From Streptomyces cyaneus (GTDB taxonomy: Bacteria > Actinomycetota > Actinomycetes > Streptomycetales > Streptomycetaceae), in the NCBI RefSeq assembly GCF_004028635.1, contig NZ_ML138680.1, positions 121,987 to 165,581 of the forward strand: DNA of 43,595 nt, in the 5' to 3' direction. Every line of letters starts with the position of its first letter. Within the stretch, counting starts at the first letter, position 1. The position numbers and the translations under genes are program-made. Under the pieces are notes generated by a model. The model saw only the letters and a list, made by a program, of their open reading frames with translations, had not been told where the DNA came from and did no database searches. This document shows positions 33,156-40,849 of this stretch, in pieces.

Positions 33156-34721
33156 ATGAACTCGTCCGTCGACCCACCCGGCGGCGCATCTCGCGGCCGC
33201 CCGCCCGTTCCTCCGCCGCCCCCGCCGCCTCCGTGGCAGATCCGGCCCGAGCGCGATTCAGCAGGTACGCCGGTTCCCCTCCCGCCCATGCCGCAGTCGA
33301 CGCCCTCGGCGGGAGCACCCCCTCCCCCTCACTTCTCCTATGACGTCACCCGGTACCTGTGTGCGGCGATGCATACCGATATCGGGCTCGCCCGCAAGGC
33401 AGTGGCCCGGATCGTGCACGAGCCGCGGCGTGCCGCGGCTTCCTCGCCCGGCGTGGACCTTGGTTGCGTGTTGCGACACGCTCTGGCCGCCCGCACCCGC
33501 CAGCGGCGGCGGGACGTCGTACTCCTCCTCCTGCTGCTCGTCATAGTGATCACCCTGCCCTTCACCCAAGGTGTGTCCCTGTTCCTGGGGCTGCTCGTAG
33601 CCTGGGTGATCGTGGCCGCCGAATTGGTGTCGGTGCACTACGGCGTCGTCTCCCGGAAGTTGAAACGGGAGAACTTCGACCCGAGGCAGTCCCCTCGGCC
33701 ACCGACGGCCAGGGACGCCGCACGTCTTGAGGCGATCGAACTCCGTGACAGGGGCAATGTCGTGGTCTCCTCCCGCTTCGAGCCCTTCGTCGGGCACGGT
33801 GAGACCTACAGAACCTGGTCGTTCGCCCTGAACACCGGACGCGCCGAGGCCGGGAAGCAGGTCATCCCGTTCACCATCCATGACCTCAACGCCCATATCT
33901 CCGCCAGGGTCGGGGCGCTCGAACTGCCCGGCATGGACGTCGCCGACGTGCTCCTGGTCAACGGGGCCGACCTGCTGATCGGAATCGACGACCGAACCCG
34001 CGCCGAGGTGCTGCGCAACCTGGGCGGGCCGCCCGGAGCGCAGGTTTCGGACGCCCTCCTGCGCGAGCTGCGCGAGGATGGCAAGGGCCGCGCCCGGCCC
34101 TATCTGGCGGTCCGGGTCACTGGCTGGAGCGGCGAACTGGTCATCACCATGTTCCTGAGATGCGCGCTGCTGTCCGGTCGTGACATCGCGTTCATCGAGG
34201 GCAGCAACTGTCTGCTCCCGCCCGTGCGGGAGAAGTACCGGACGGTGGACAGGTTGCTGGACTCACCTACCTTCCGGCAGTGGTGCCGACTGGTCGGCGA
34301 GGCGGGTGCACGCACCCCGGTCCTGCTGGTCCGCGCGCCCTTCGCGCTCCTGAGAGACCTCTTCGCGCCGCTCGAGAGGCACCGCGCACAACGCAGGCAG
34401 GAGCGCTCGATCCGCATGCGCACCTTCGACTACGGCTCGAAGTTCAGCCTTCGGGAGGAGGCGAGCGATCGGTTCTTCCACCGGTACTTCCAGTCACTGG
34501 ACCGGGAGTTGTACGCCAAGACGATCGAGCACCGTGTCCTGGACGCCCTGGTGCAGTTTCTCGAGGATCACAACATCGACTCCAGCGACCTGATCCAGCG
34601 CCAGACCACCATCTACAACTCCGGTCTGTTCGCGGGGCGTGACATCTCCATCAAGCGCTCCAGCGTGCGCGCCGGAGGCGGCGGCCTGTTGCGGAACTCG
34701 CAGCCCGTAAGGCAGAGGTGA
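33156..34721 (+). CDS. Two-TM proline-rich membrane protein with C-terminal AGRD motif
   Basis: Unrecognised protein of 521 residues. The N-terminus has proline-rich tracts (RPPVPPPPPPPPW), then TRYLCAAMHTDIGLARKAV, a segment seen at the start of other Streptomyces membrane proteins of unknown role. Two adjacent membrane spans (VVLLLLLLVIVITLP and FLGLLVAWVIVAAEL) follow near residues 120-160. A soluble domain of about 300 residues ends in a helix (VLDALVQFLEDHNI) and a short tail, NSGLFAGRDISIKRS. That tail is shared with the N-terminus of the next protein. ATG 33156 has GAGG upstream; GTG 33120 is a possible alternative. The next gene starts 4 bp after its stop. Confidence 0.75.
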   Translation: MNSSVDPPGGASRGRPPVPPPPPPPPWQIRPERDSAGTPVPLPPMPQSTPSAGAPPPPHFSYDVTRYLCAAMHTDIGLARKAVARIVHEPRRAAASSPGVDLGCVLRHALAARTRQRRRDVVLLLLLLVIVITLPFTQGVSLFLGLLVAWVIVAAELVSVHYGVVSRKLKRENFDPRQSPRPPTARDAARLEAIELRDRGNVVVSSRFEPFVGHGETYRTWSFALNTGRAEAGKQVIPFTIHDLNAHISARVGALELPGMDVADVLLVNGADLLIGIDDRTRAEVLRNLGGPPGAQVSDALLRELREDGKGRARPYLAVRVTGWSGELVITMFLRCALLSGRDIAFIEGSNCLLPPVREKYRTVDRLLDSPTFRQWCRLVGEAGARTPVLLVRAPFALLRDLFAPLERHRAQRRQERSIRMRTFDYGSKFSLREEASDRFFHRYFQSLDRELYAKTIEHRVLDALVQFLEDHNIDSSDLIQRQTTIYNSGLFAGRDISIKRSSVRAGGGGLLRNSQPVRQR

Positions 34722-34725
34722 CGTG

Positions 34726-35115
34726 ATGTCGGATCGCGGGGCACATGAGTCGGCGAGTCACGTCAGCGGCATTCAGGCCGGGCGGGACGTGCGCATCGAG
34801 CGGAGCACGCTCGCCTTGGGTCACGCCACGGTGACCGGAACTCCGACGCCGGCAGAGCACGCGGCGGCCGTCGAAGAACTGCGCACCGCGGTCGGCGTTC
34901 TGCTGGACGAACTCCGCCGCAACCAGGAGCAGTACGAGGACGGGGCGGAACTGGTCGAGGCCGCCGAGCAGGTGCAGACGGAACTCGCCCGCGACGAGCC
35001 GCGCCGCAACACCCTCCTGCGCTGGCTCGGTTTCATCGCCCCCGGCGTCCACGCCACCGCCGCGGTCGCAGCGGACGTGACCGCGATCGAGCAGTGCGTG
35101 GAGGCTCTGTTCTAG
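34726..35115 (+). CDS. DUF5955-like small protein with N-terminal AGRD motif
   Basis: Protein of 129 residues. The N-terminal 35 residues are strand-like: SHVSGIQAGRDVRIERSTLA and GHATVTG. The remaining helical domain (VEELRTAVGVLLDELRRNQE, then ELARDEPRRNTLLRWLGFIA, VTAIEQCVEALF) resembles the DUF5955 type of Streptomyces. The motif SG-x-x-AGRD-x-x-I-x-RS is nearly the same as the C-terminal tail of the preceding membrane protein. The genes are 4 bp apart and GAGG within the upstream 3' end serves this start. The helical domain has a second relative at 39083. Function unknown. Confidence 0.75.
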   Translation: MSDRGAHESASHVSGIQAGRDVRIERSTLALGHATVTGTPTPAEHAAAVEELRTAVGVLLDELRRNQEQYEDGAELVEAAEQVQTELARDEPRRNTLLRWLGFIAPGVHATAAVAADVTAIEQCVEALF

Positions 35116-35227
35116 ACCGGGCGCCGTCACGCTTGGTTACTATGGTCACTTCATGCCGGACGCCGGAGGCAGGGGCGTGGGAGCTGGTCGTGGAATATAA
35201 GGCAAACGACGTGTGGGGCCTCGGAAG

Positions 35228-36142
35228 ATGTTGAGAAGGGTCACCGCCACTCGCTACATCGAGCCACTGCGGTCCGGCGGCTCCGTGCCCGGAGTCGTCG
35301 AGGCCGACGACCTGGGCACCTACGTCGTGAAGTTCACCGGCTCCGCGCAGGGCCGCAAGGCGCTGGTCGCCGAGGTGATCGTGGGGGAACTGGCCCGCGC
35401 CCTGGGGCTGCGCTTCCCCGAGCTGGTCCTGGTCCACTTCGATCCCGCGATCGCGGACAACGAACCGCACCAGGAGGTGCGGGAACTGCACGCGTCCAGC
35501 GCGGGCGTCAACCTCGGCATGGACTACCTCCCGGGCGCGGTGGACTTCACCCCGGAGGTCGCCAAGGCATTCCGAGTCGACCCGCTGGAGGCGGGCCGCA
35601 TCGTCTGGCTGGACGCCCTGACCGCCAACGTCGACCGTACGGTCCACAGCTCCAACCTGATGGTCTGGCCCACGCTGGGGACCGTGCCGCCGCGCCTGTG
35701 GCTCATCGACCACGGCGCCGCGCTCGTCTTCCACCATCGCTGGGACGGCACGGACCCCGCGAAGGCGTACGACTTCCGTCACCACGCCCTCGGCCACTAC
35801 GCCCCCGACGTGCGCGCGGCCGACGCCGAGCTGGCGCCGAAGGTCACCGAGGCACTGCTGCGGGAGGTCGTGGCGGAGGTCCCGGACGCGTGGCTGAGCG
35901 CCGAACCGGGCTTCATGAGCCCCGGAGAGGTCCGCGACGCCTACATCGCCCACCTCCACGCGCGCGTACAGGCGTCCTCGGCCTGGCTCCCCACCGACTT
36001 CCCCACCCGGGAGGAACTCGCCGCCGAGGAGGCCCAGCGGGCGGCGAAGACACAGCAAGGCCGGCCGAACTGGCTCAAGCGGGTCCCCGACCTGCACGGC
36101 AAGCCGGCCGCGGAACAGGATTGGTCGGTGCACCTCGGATGA
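35228..36142 (+). CDS. HipA-like kinase domain protein
   Basis: Protein of 304 residues of the stand-alone HipA-like family common in Streptomyces. It shows GVVEADDLGTYVVKFTGSAQ (beta-lactam-like lid/ATP loop with a lysine), GRKALVAEVIVGELARALGL, the catalytic-loop-like LDALTANVDRTVHSSNLMVW and the metal-binding LWLIDHGAALVFH. It may be a Ser/Thr kinase, but no HipB antitoxin gene is next to it, so it is not a classical toxin-antitoxin pair. ATG 35228 gives the usual MLR start; GTG 35213 has a better ribosome site (AAGG) and is a real alternative. The stop overlaps the next start by 4 bp. Confidence 0.82.
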   Translation: MLRRVTATRYIEPLRSGGSVPGVVEADDLGTYVVKFTGSAQGRKALVAEVIVGELARALGLRFPELVLVHFDPAIADNEPHQEVRELHASSAGVNLGMDYLPGAVDFTPEVAKAFRVDPLEAGRIVWLDALTANVDRTVHSSNLMVWPTLGTVPPRLWLIDHGAALVFHHRWDGTDPAKAYDFRHHALGHYAPDVRAADAELAPKVTEALLREVVAEVPDAWLSAEPGFMSPGEVRDAYIAHLHARVQASSAWLPTDFPTREELAAEEAQRAAKTQQGRPNWLKRVPDLHGKPAAEQDWSVHLG

Positions 36143-36417
36143 GTGGCCGGGTAGAGATCGAGTACTGCACCCAGTGCCGCTGGCTGCCGCGCGCGGCATG
36201 GCTGGCGCAGGAGCTGCTCACGACCTTCGAGGCGGAGCTGTCCGAGCTGGCGCTGAAGCCCGGCAAGGGCGGCGTCTTCGTCGTCCGCGTCGACGACGAG
36301 GTCGTATGGGACCGCCGCGAGCAGGGCTTCCCCGAGCCCACGGCGGTCAAGCAGGTCGTACGCGACCGAGTGGCCCCGGGAAAGTCCCTGGGCCACTCGG
36401 ACAAACCGGCTTCCTGA
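36139..36417 (+). CDS. SelT/SelW/SelH-like (Rdx family) protein
   Basis: Thioredoxin-like protein of 92 residues. It starts VEIEYCTQCRWLPRAAWLAQ, which is the CxxC redox motif of the Rdx family (Cys rather than selenocysteine here). It continues with ELALKPGKGGVFVVRVDDEV and DRREQGFPEPTAVKQ. The family fold is thioredoxin-like with a possible role in redox or protein folding. ATG 36139 overlaps the HipA-like stop (ATGA), so the two are translationally coupled. Convergent with aceB, 4 bp away, with no room for a separate terminator. Confidence 0.88.
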   Translation: MSGRVEIEYCTQCRWLPRAAWLAQELLTTFEAELSELALKPGKGGVFVVRVDDEVVWDRREQGFPEPTAVKQVVRDRVAPGKSLGHSDKPAS

Positions 36418-36421
36418 GGGC

Positions 36422-38047
36422 TCAGCCCTTCAGTTGCTCGTACGCCGGCAGCGTCAGGAAGTCCGCGTAGTTCTCGTCGAGGGAGACCTCCAGGAGCAGG
36501 TCGTGGGCCTGCTGCCAGTGGCCGGCCGCGAAGGCCTCCTCGCCGATCTCCGCGCGGATGTTGGACAGTTCCTCGGCGGCGACCTTGCGGGCCAGCTCCG
36601 GCGTGGCCTTCTCGCCGTTCTCGAACTCGACGCCCGCGTTGATCCACTGCCAGATCTGGGAGCGGGAGATCTCGGCGGTGGCCGCGTCCTCCATGAGGTT
36701 GAAGATGGCGACCGCGCCGAGGCCGCGCAGCCAGGCCTCGATGTAACGGATGCCGACCTGCACGGCGTTGATCAGGCCGTTGTACGTCGGCTTGGCGTCC
36801 AGCGAGTCGATGGCGATCAGGTCGGCCGCCTCGACGTGGACGTCCTCGCGCAGGCGGTCCTTCTGGTTCGGCTTGTCGCCGAGGACCTTGTCGAAGGACT
36901 CCATGGCGATCGGGACCAGGTCGGGGTGGGCGACCCAGGAGCCGTCGAAGCCGTCGCCGGCCTCGCGGTCCTTGTCGGCGCGGACCTTCTCGAAGGCCAC
37001 CTTGTTGACCTCGGCGTCCCGGCGGGACGGGATGAACGCCGCCATGCCGCCGATCGCGTGCGCACCGCGCTTGTGGCAGGTGCGGACGAGGAGTTCGGTG
37101 TACGCCCGCATGAACGGGGCGGTCATCGTCACCGCGTTGCGGTCCGGCAGGACGAACTTGGCGCCGCCGTCACGGAAGTTCTTGACGATGGAGAACAGGT
37201 AGTCCCAGCGGCCCGCGTTCAACCCGGAGGCGTGGTCGCGCAGTTCGTAGAGGATCTCCTCCATCTCGTACGCCGCCGTGATCGTCTCGATCAGGACGGT
37301 CGCGCGGACGGTGCCCTGCGGGATGCCGACGTAGTCCTGCGCGAAGACGAACACCTCGTTCCAGAGGCGGGCCTCCAGGTGCGACTCCGTCTTCGGGAGG
37401 TAGAAGTACGGGCCCTTGCCGAGGTCGAGCAGGCGCTGGGCGTTGTGGAAGAAGTACAGGCCGAAGTCGACCAGCGCGCCGGGGACCGGGTGGCCGTCCG
37501 CGTCGACGAGGTGGCGCTCGTTCAGGTGCCAGCCGCGGGGGCGCATGACGACGGTCGCCAGCTCCTCGTTCGGGCGCAGGGCGTACGACTTGCCGGTGCG
37601 CTCGTCCGTGAAGTCGATGTTCCTGGTGTAGGCGTCGGCCATGTTCACCTGGCCGAGGACCACGTTCTCCCAGGTGGGCGCCGAGGCGTCCTCGAAGTCC
37701 GCGAGCCAGATCTTCGCGCCCGAGTTGAGGGCGTTGATGGTCATCTTGCGGTCGGTGGGGCCGGTGATCTCCACCCGGCGGTCCTGCAGCGCGGGCGGGC
37801 ACGGAGCCACCCGCCAGGAGTCGTCCGCGCGGATCGCGGCCGTCTCCGGGAGGAAGTCGAGCGTGGACGTACGGGCGATCTCGGCGCGACGCTCGGCACG
37901 GCGGGCGAGGAGCTCGTCACGCCGGGGTGTGAACCGGCGGTGCAGCTCGGCCACGAAGGCGAGGGCCGCCTCCGTGAGGACCTCCTCCTGCCGGGGCAGG
38001 GGCTCGGCGTCGACGATGGCCAGCGGGGACGGCGCTGGTGCGGACAT
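36422..38047 (-). CDS. aceB: Malate synthase A
   Basis: Enzyme of 541 residues condensing glyoxylate with acetyl-CoA to malate. It is the AceB-type length (about 530-540), not the long GlcB type. Motifs: [31 protein letters not shown], the signature [16 protein letters not shown], and [15 protein letters not shown] near the C-terminus. ATG 38047 matches the family start. There is no isocitrate lyase nearby, so here it serves glyoxylate from allantoin rather than the glyoxylate bypass. Its promoter has excellent boxes and both palindromic motifs. The leader of about 150 nt contains a dispersed repeat. Confidence 0.96.
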   Translation of the reverse strand: MSAPAPSPLAIVDAEPLPRQEEVLTEAALAFVAELHRRFTPRRDELLARRAERRAEIARTSTLDFLPETAAIRADDSWRVAPCPPALQDRRVEITGPTDRKMTINALNSGAKIWLADFEDASAPTWENVVLGQVNMADAYTRNIDFTDERTGKSYALRPNEELATVVMRPRGWHLNERHLVDADGHPVPGALVDFGLYFFHNAQRLLDLGKGPYFYLPKTESHLEARLWNEVFVFAQDYVGIPQGTVRATVLIETITAAYEMEEILYELRDHASGLNAGRWDYLFSIVKNFRDGGAKFVLPDRNAVTMTAPFMRAYTELLVRTCHKRGAHAIGGMAAFIPSRRDAEVNKVAFEKVRADKDREAGDGFDGSWVAHPDLVPIAMESFDKVLGDKPNQKDRLREDVHVEAADLIAIDSLDAKPTYNGLINAVQVGIRYIEAWLRGLGAVAIFNLMEDAATAEISRSQIWQWINAGVEFENGEKATPELARKVAAEELSNIRAEIGEEAFAAGHWQQAHDLLLEVSLDENYADFLTLPAYEQLKG

Positions 38048-38140
38048 GAGCTGTCACTTCCTTCAGCGAACTACGAAGACGAGCGGTCGAGCTTTGGCAC
38101 CGGGTGCCAGTCTTCCCGGATACGGCGAGGAACGCCCGTG

Positions 38141-38184
38141 ATGGGGGTCCCCCGGCTCGAGCGAAGCCGAGAGCTGGGGGAGGA
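38141..38184. repeat. Dispersed Streptomyces repeat in the aceB leader
   Basis: GGGGGTCCCCCGGCTCGAGC, then GAAGCCGAGAGCTGGGGGAG, is a hairpin-forming element of a type widely seen between Streptomyces genes. It lies between the aceB promoter (38205-38233) and the aceB start, so it would be transcribed as part of the leader. Confidence 0.7.
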
Positions 38185-38191
38185 CGGGCGC

Positions 38192-38245
38192 TTCTGAACA
38201 GTGGATACTAGTTTCCTCATGGTGGAAGTTCAATGGTTTGTTGAT
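38192..38245 (-). promoter_or_regulatory. aceB promoter with AllR-like and TTCAAC sites
   Basis: On the minus strand TTGAAC (38228-38233) and TAGTAT (38205-38210) are 17 bp apart. TTCCTCATGGTGGAA (38213-38227) fills the spacer and TTCTGAACAGTGGAT (38192-38206) follows the -10 box, with centres 21 bp apart. TTCAATGGTTTGTTGAT (38229-38245) covers the -35 box; its centre is 17 bp from the TTCCT site, the same distance as in front of allB. Confidence 0.7.
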
Positions 38246-38293
38246 GTCGAGATTCTCTGAGTCGAGGCAAGGTGGCTCTGGGTGCCACCGCCC

Positions 38294-38896
38294 TCACTCA
38301 AGGTGGACGAGATCGGCCTCCGTGTCGATGTCGTAAGGCCGCGCCACATCCCCGCACTCGACGAGACGGATCGCCGCCTCACGCTCCTTCAGATAAGCGC
38401 GTGCCCCTCGATCACCGGTCGCAGTCGCCACGACGCCCGCCCAGTGGGCGGCGCCGAAGAGGACGGGATGCCCGCGTACGCCGTCGTACGCGGCCGAGGC
38501 GAGCGACGTCTCGTCCTCGTACGCGGCGAGCACCCGCGCGACCGCCTCCTCCCCGATGCCGGGCTGGTCGACGAGCGAGACGAGCGCCGCCCTCGCCCCC
38601 GAACCGGCGAGCGAGTCGAGCCCGGCGCGCAGGGAGGAGCCCATCCCGTCGGCCCAGTCGGGGTTCTCCACCAGCACACAGTCACCGAGCTCCGCACGCT
38701 CCCGCACGGCGGCGGCCTGTGCACCCAGCACCACGTGCACGCGGGCACAGCCGGCCGCGCGCAGTACCCCGACCGCGTACTCGACGAGCGGCCGGCCGCG
38801 GTGCCTGAGCAGTGCCTTGGGCCGTCCGCCGAGCCGTCGTCCACCGCCCGCGGCGAGGAGCAGACCGGCGACCGGGGGTGCTTCTTTCTCCGTCAT
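38294..38896 (-). CDS. MobA/MocA-like nucleotidyltransferase
   Basis: Nucleotidyltransferase of 200 residues with the NTP_transf_3 fold. The nucleotide loop is LLLAAGGGRRLGGRPKALLR near residue 12; the metal-binding aspartates are expected in VENPDWADGMGSSLRAGLD and SLVDQPGIGEE. This is the MocA/CoxI-associated group that transfers CMP (or GMP) to molybdopterin for xanthine-dehydrogenase-type enzymes. Its place beside purine catabolic genes fits a role in maturing xanthine dehydrogenase, although that enzyme is not in the window. ATG 38896 has AGGAC upstream; longer frames to 38977 are rejected. Confidence 0.85.
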   Translation of the reverse strand: MTEKEAPPVAGLLLAAGGGRRLGGRPKALLRHRGRPLVEYAVGVLRAAGCARVHVVLGAQAAAVRERAELGDCVLVENPDWADGMGSSLRAGLDSLAGSGARAALVSLVDQPGIGEEAVARVLAAYEDETSLASAAYDGVRGHPVLFGAAHWAGVVATATGDRGARAYLKEREAAIRLVECGDVARPYDIDTEADLVHLE

Positions 38897-39082
38897 GCGT
38901 CCTGCATACCTGACGTCCACGCGTGCGCCGGGTTTCCTTGGGCTGAATTTCGGTCCGTACGGTGGCGCGCCCGGCACCGGTGGCGTTTACTGACCCGCGT
39001 CCCCGGCGCCCGACCACCGCCAGGGGGGCTCGACGGGGGAGCGGGACTACTGGCGCACAACGGCGTGCGAGGGGGGAGTGCT

Positions 39083-39397
39083 GTGTTGCGGAGCTTGGGA
39101 CAGAGGCCGGTGACGGGCAGCGACGAGGACCCGAGGGTGGCGGAACTGCGGACGGCGGTGTCCCGTCTGCGCCGCGAACTCGCCGCGCATCCCTCCGAGT
39201 TCCCCGACCGGGGCATCGCCGAGGACGAGCTTGCCGCGCTGGCCGCGATGACGATCGACAGGGCGCCGGAGATTCCGCGGCTGCGCAGGTCGCTGTTGCT
39301 GATCGCCGGCGCGATCGGGTCGGTCAGCGCGTTGTCCCGGGGCCTGTCGGACGTGCGCGACGCGGTGGACCTGTTCGGGGAACCGCCGCGCCGCTGA
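39083..39397 (+). CDS. DUF5955-like small helical protein
   Basis: Protein of 104 residues with no known function. Its helical body (VAELRTAVSRLRRELAAHPS, then RAPEIPRLRRSLLLIAGAIG, LSDVRDAVDLFG) lines up with the C-terminal domain of the protein at 34726, including the shared ELRTAV start and the DV-x-A-hydrophobic end. It lacks the AGRD motif. GTG 39083 has GGGGGGAG upstream; the frame is open far upstream but without a ribosome site. Divergent from the MocA-like gene and convergent with the ABM-fold gene. Confidence 0.75.
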   Translation: MLRSLGQRPVTGSDEDPRVAELRTAVSRLRRELAAHPSEFPDRGIAEDELAALAAMTIDRAPEIPRLRRSLLLIAGAIGSVSALSRGLSDVRDAVDLFGEPPRR

Positions 39398-39424
39398 ACC
39401 GGGGCCGTTCCGCGCGCCCAGGGC

Positions 39425-39733
39425 TCAGATGTCGACGACCGTCTCGTAGCCGCCGCTCTGCATGTCCTCGCACAGGACGTAGGCGGCGTCGAAGCGCTTC
39501 TTGAACTCGGGGTCGCCCTGCCAGGCTCGCATCGAGTCGAGGTCCTGCCAGGTGGCGAAGGAAACGAAGGAGTTCGGGCTCCTGAGGTCCCGGATCAGCC
39601 GGGCCCCGAGGAACCCCTGGTGCGCCTCTTTGGTCCAGGTGAGGAACTCCCGCCAGCGCTCGATGAACGCGTCGGCGCTACCCTCCTTGACCTGCCACTT
39701 TCCCGAGGACCAGTGCTTGTTCTCCTGCAGCAT
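39425..39733 (-). CDS. Antibiotic-biosynthesis-monooxygenase (ABM) fold protein
   Basis: Ferredoxin-like dimeric alpha+beta-barrel protein of 102 residues. Features are SSGKWQVKEGSADAFIERWR, FLTWTKEAHQGFLGARLIRD and FVSFATWQDLDSMRAWQGDP, followed by FKKRFDAAYVLCEDMQ. Members include small oxygenases, haem-degrading enzymes and stress proteins. No haem-ligand or catalytic residue can be assigned here. ATG 39733 has GAGG at 9 nt; GTG 39742 with GGAG is the alternative. It lies 58 bp from the allR 3' end on the same strand and could be reached by read-through from allR. Confidence 0.82.
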   Translation of the reverse strand: MLQENKHWSSGKWQVKEGSADAFIERWREFLTWTKEAHQGFLGARLIRDLRSPNSFVSFATWQDLDSMRAWQGDPEFKKRFDAAYVLCEDMQSGGYETVVDI

Positions 39734-39799
39734 GGTGGCCACCTCGCTCCGCTGAGGCCCCTGCCTTCAGCGTAGGCGCGCCCGCGGATCTATGCGGAT

Positions 39800-40600
39800 C
39801 TATGCCGTCGGAGTCGAGCTCGCCAGCGCCTCGGACAGCTCCACGGCCACCTGCTGCAGCACCGGCACGATCTTGTCCGTCGCGGCCTCCGTGACGCGGC
39901 CCGCCGGGCCCGAGATCGAAATGGCGGCCGCGGTGGGGGAGTTGGGGACCGAGACCGCGAGGCAGCGGACGCCGACCTCCTGCTCGTTGTCGTCGACCGC
40001 GTAGCCGTTGCGCCGCACGTCCTCCAGGGCCGCCAGGAAGCCGTCCGGGGTGGTGATCGTCTTCTCCGTGGCGGCGGGCATGCCGGTGCGGTACAGCAGG
40101 GCGCGCACCTCCTCCGGCGGGAACCCGGCGAGCAGCGCCTTGCCGACACCCGTGGAGTGCGGCAGCACGCGCCGGCCGACCTCGGTGAACATGCGCATCG
40201 AGTGCTTGGACGGCACCTGGGCGACGTACACGATCTCGTCGCCGTCGAGCAGGGCCATGTTCGCCGTCTCGCCGGTCTCCTCGACCAGCCGGGCGAGGTA
40301 GGGCCGGGCCCAGGTGCCGAGGAGCCGGGCGGCGGACTCGCCGAGGCGGATCAGGCGCGGGCCGAGGGCGTAGCGGCGGTTGGGCTGCTGGCGTACGTAT
40401 CCGCACGCGACGAGCGTCCGCATGAGGCGGTGGATGGTGGGCAGCGGCAGCCCGCTGCTCGCGGACAGCTCGCTCAGACCGACCTCGCCGCCCGCGTCCG
40501 CCATCCTCTCCAGCAGGTCGAAGGCGCGCTCGAGGGACTGGACACCGCCACTGTTGTTGGACCTGGCGGAGTCGGTGGTGCTGGCGCTGGACGTCGGCAC
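39800..40600 (-). CDS. allR: IclR-family repressor of allantoin/glyoxylate genes
   Basis: Regulator of 266 residues. After a flexible Ser/Thr-rich N-terminus, the winged HTH covers residues about 18-75 (VQSLERAFDLLERMADAGGE, LSELSASSGLPLPTIHRLMR, YVRQQPNRRYALGPRL). The C-terminal IclR effector domain has HSTGVGKALLAGFP and NEQEVGVRCLAVSVP. An AllR regulator of allantoin genes is known in Streptomyces coelicolor in the same context. GTG 40600 has AAAGGA upstream. It is divergent from allB. Its own promoter (TGGACG/TAGAAT) contains two of the paired TTCCG-N5-CGGAA sites, suggesting autoregulation. Allantoate, glyoxylate or allantoin could be the inducer. Confidence 0.92.
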   Translation of the reverse strand: MPTSSASTTDSARSNNSGGVQSLERAFDLLERMADAGGEVGLSELSASSGLPLPTIHRLMRTLVACGYVRQQPNRRYALGPRLIRLGESAARLLGTWARPYLARLVEETGETANMALLDGDEIVYVAQVPSKHSMRMFTEVGRRVLPHSTGVGKALLAGFPPEEVRALLYRTGMPAATEKTITTPDGFLAALEDVRRNGYAVDDNEQEVGVRCLAVSVPNSPTAAAISISGPAGRVTEAATDKIVPVLQQVAVELSEALASSTPTA

Positions 40601-40652
40601 GGCGCGTTCCTTTCGGGACCGATGGGAGGGCGCAAGCCTACCCGCCAGTCGG

Positions 40653-40722
40653 TTGACTCCCCGCTTGTACGTAGCTACGTTCTGCGTGCTGGAATTCTAA
40701 TTCCGCTTTGTGGAAACGTCCA
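40653..40722. promoter_or_regulatory. Overlapping divergent allR and allB promoters with operator pair
   Basis: Toward allB: TTGACT (40653-40658), 17 bp, TACGTT (40676-40681). Toward allR on the minus strand: TGGACG (40717-40722), 17 bp, TAGAAT (40694-40699). Both share TTCTGCGTGCTGGAA (40680-40694) and TTCCGCTTTGTGGAA (40701-40715), centres 21 bp apart. One bound dimer pair would therefore cover both starts. ACGTAGCTACGT (40669-40680) is a 12-bp perfect palindrome at the allB -10 box. AGTGCA at 40724-40729 and TGCACT at 40739-40744 form a further inverted repeat. Confidence 0.7.
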
Positions 40723-40791
40723 GAGTGCATGGGGTGGGTGCACTGTGGAGAAGTGTGCCCTTGACGGCACGGAAGCGGGAGCGGAGACTCC

Positions 40792-40824
40792 TTCAACAGA
40801 AAGTTGAATTCCGTTACGCGGAAG
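40792..40824. promoter_or_regulatory. Composite palindromes just upstream of allB
   Basis: TTCAACAGAAAGTTGAA (40792-40808) is a perfect palindrome with a 5-bp centre, followed directly by the perfect TTCCGTTACGCGGAA (40810-40824). The centres are 17 bp apart, as at aceB. A second possible promoter, TTGACG (40761-40766) and GAGACT (40784-40789), would place its start here. Confidence 0.65.
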
Positions 40825-40849
40825 TTAACGGCGGCAGAGAGGGGTCCGG

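Noticed and set aside
35228..36142. HipBA toxin-antitoxin system
   Set aside because: The HipA-like protein has no adjacent HipB-type antitoxin gene; its partner is a SelT/W/H-like redox protein.
36422..38047. aceB as part of a glyoxylate-bypass operon
   Set aside because: No isocitrate lyase gene is nearby and its promoter carries the same palindromes as the allantoin genes.
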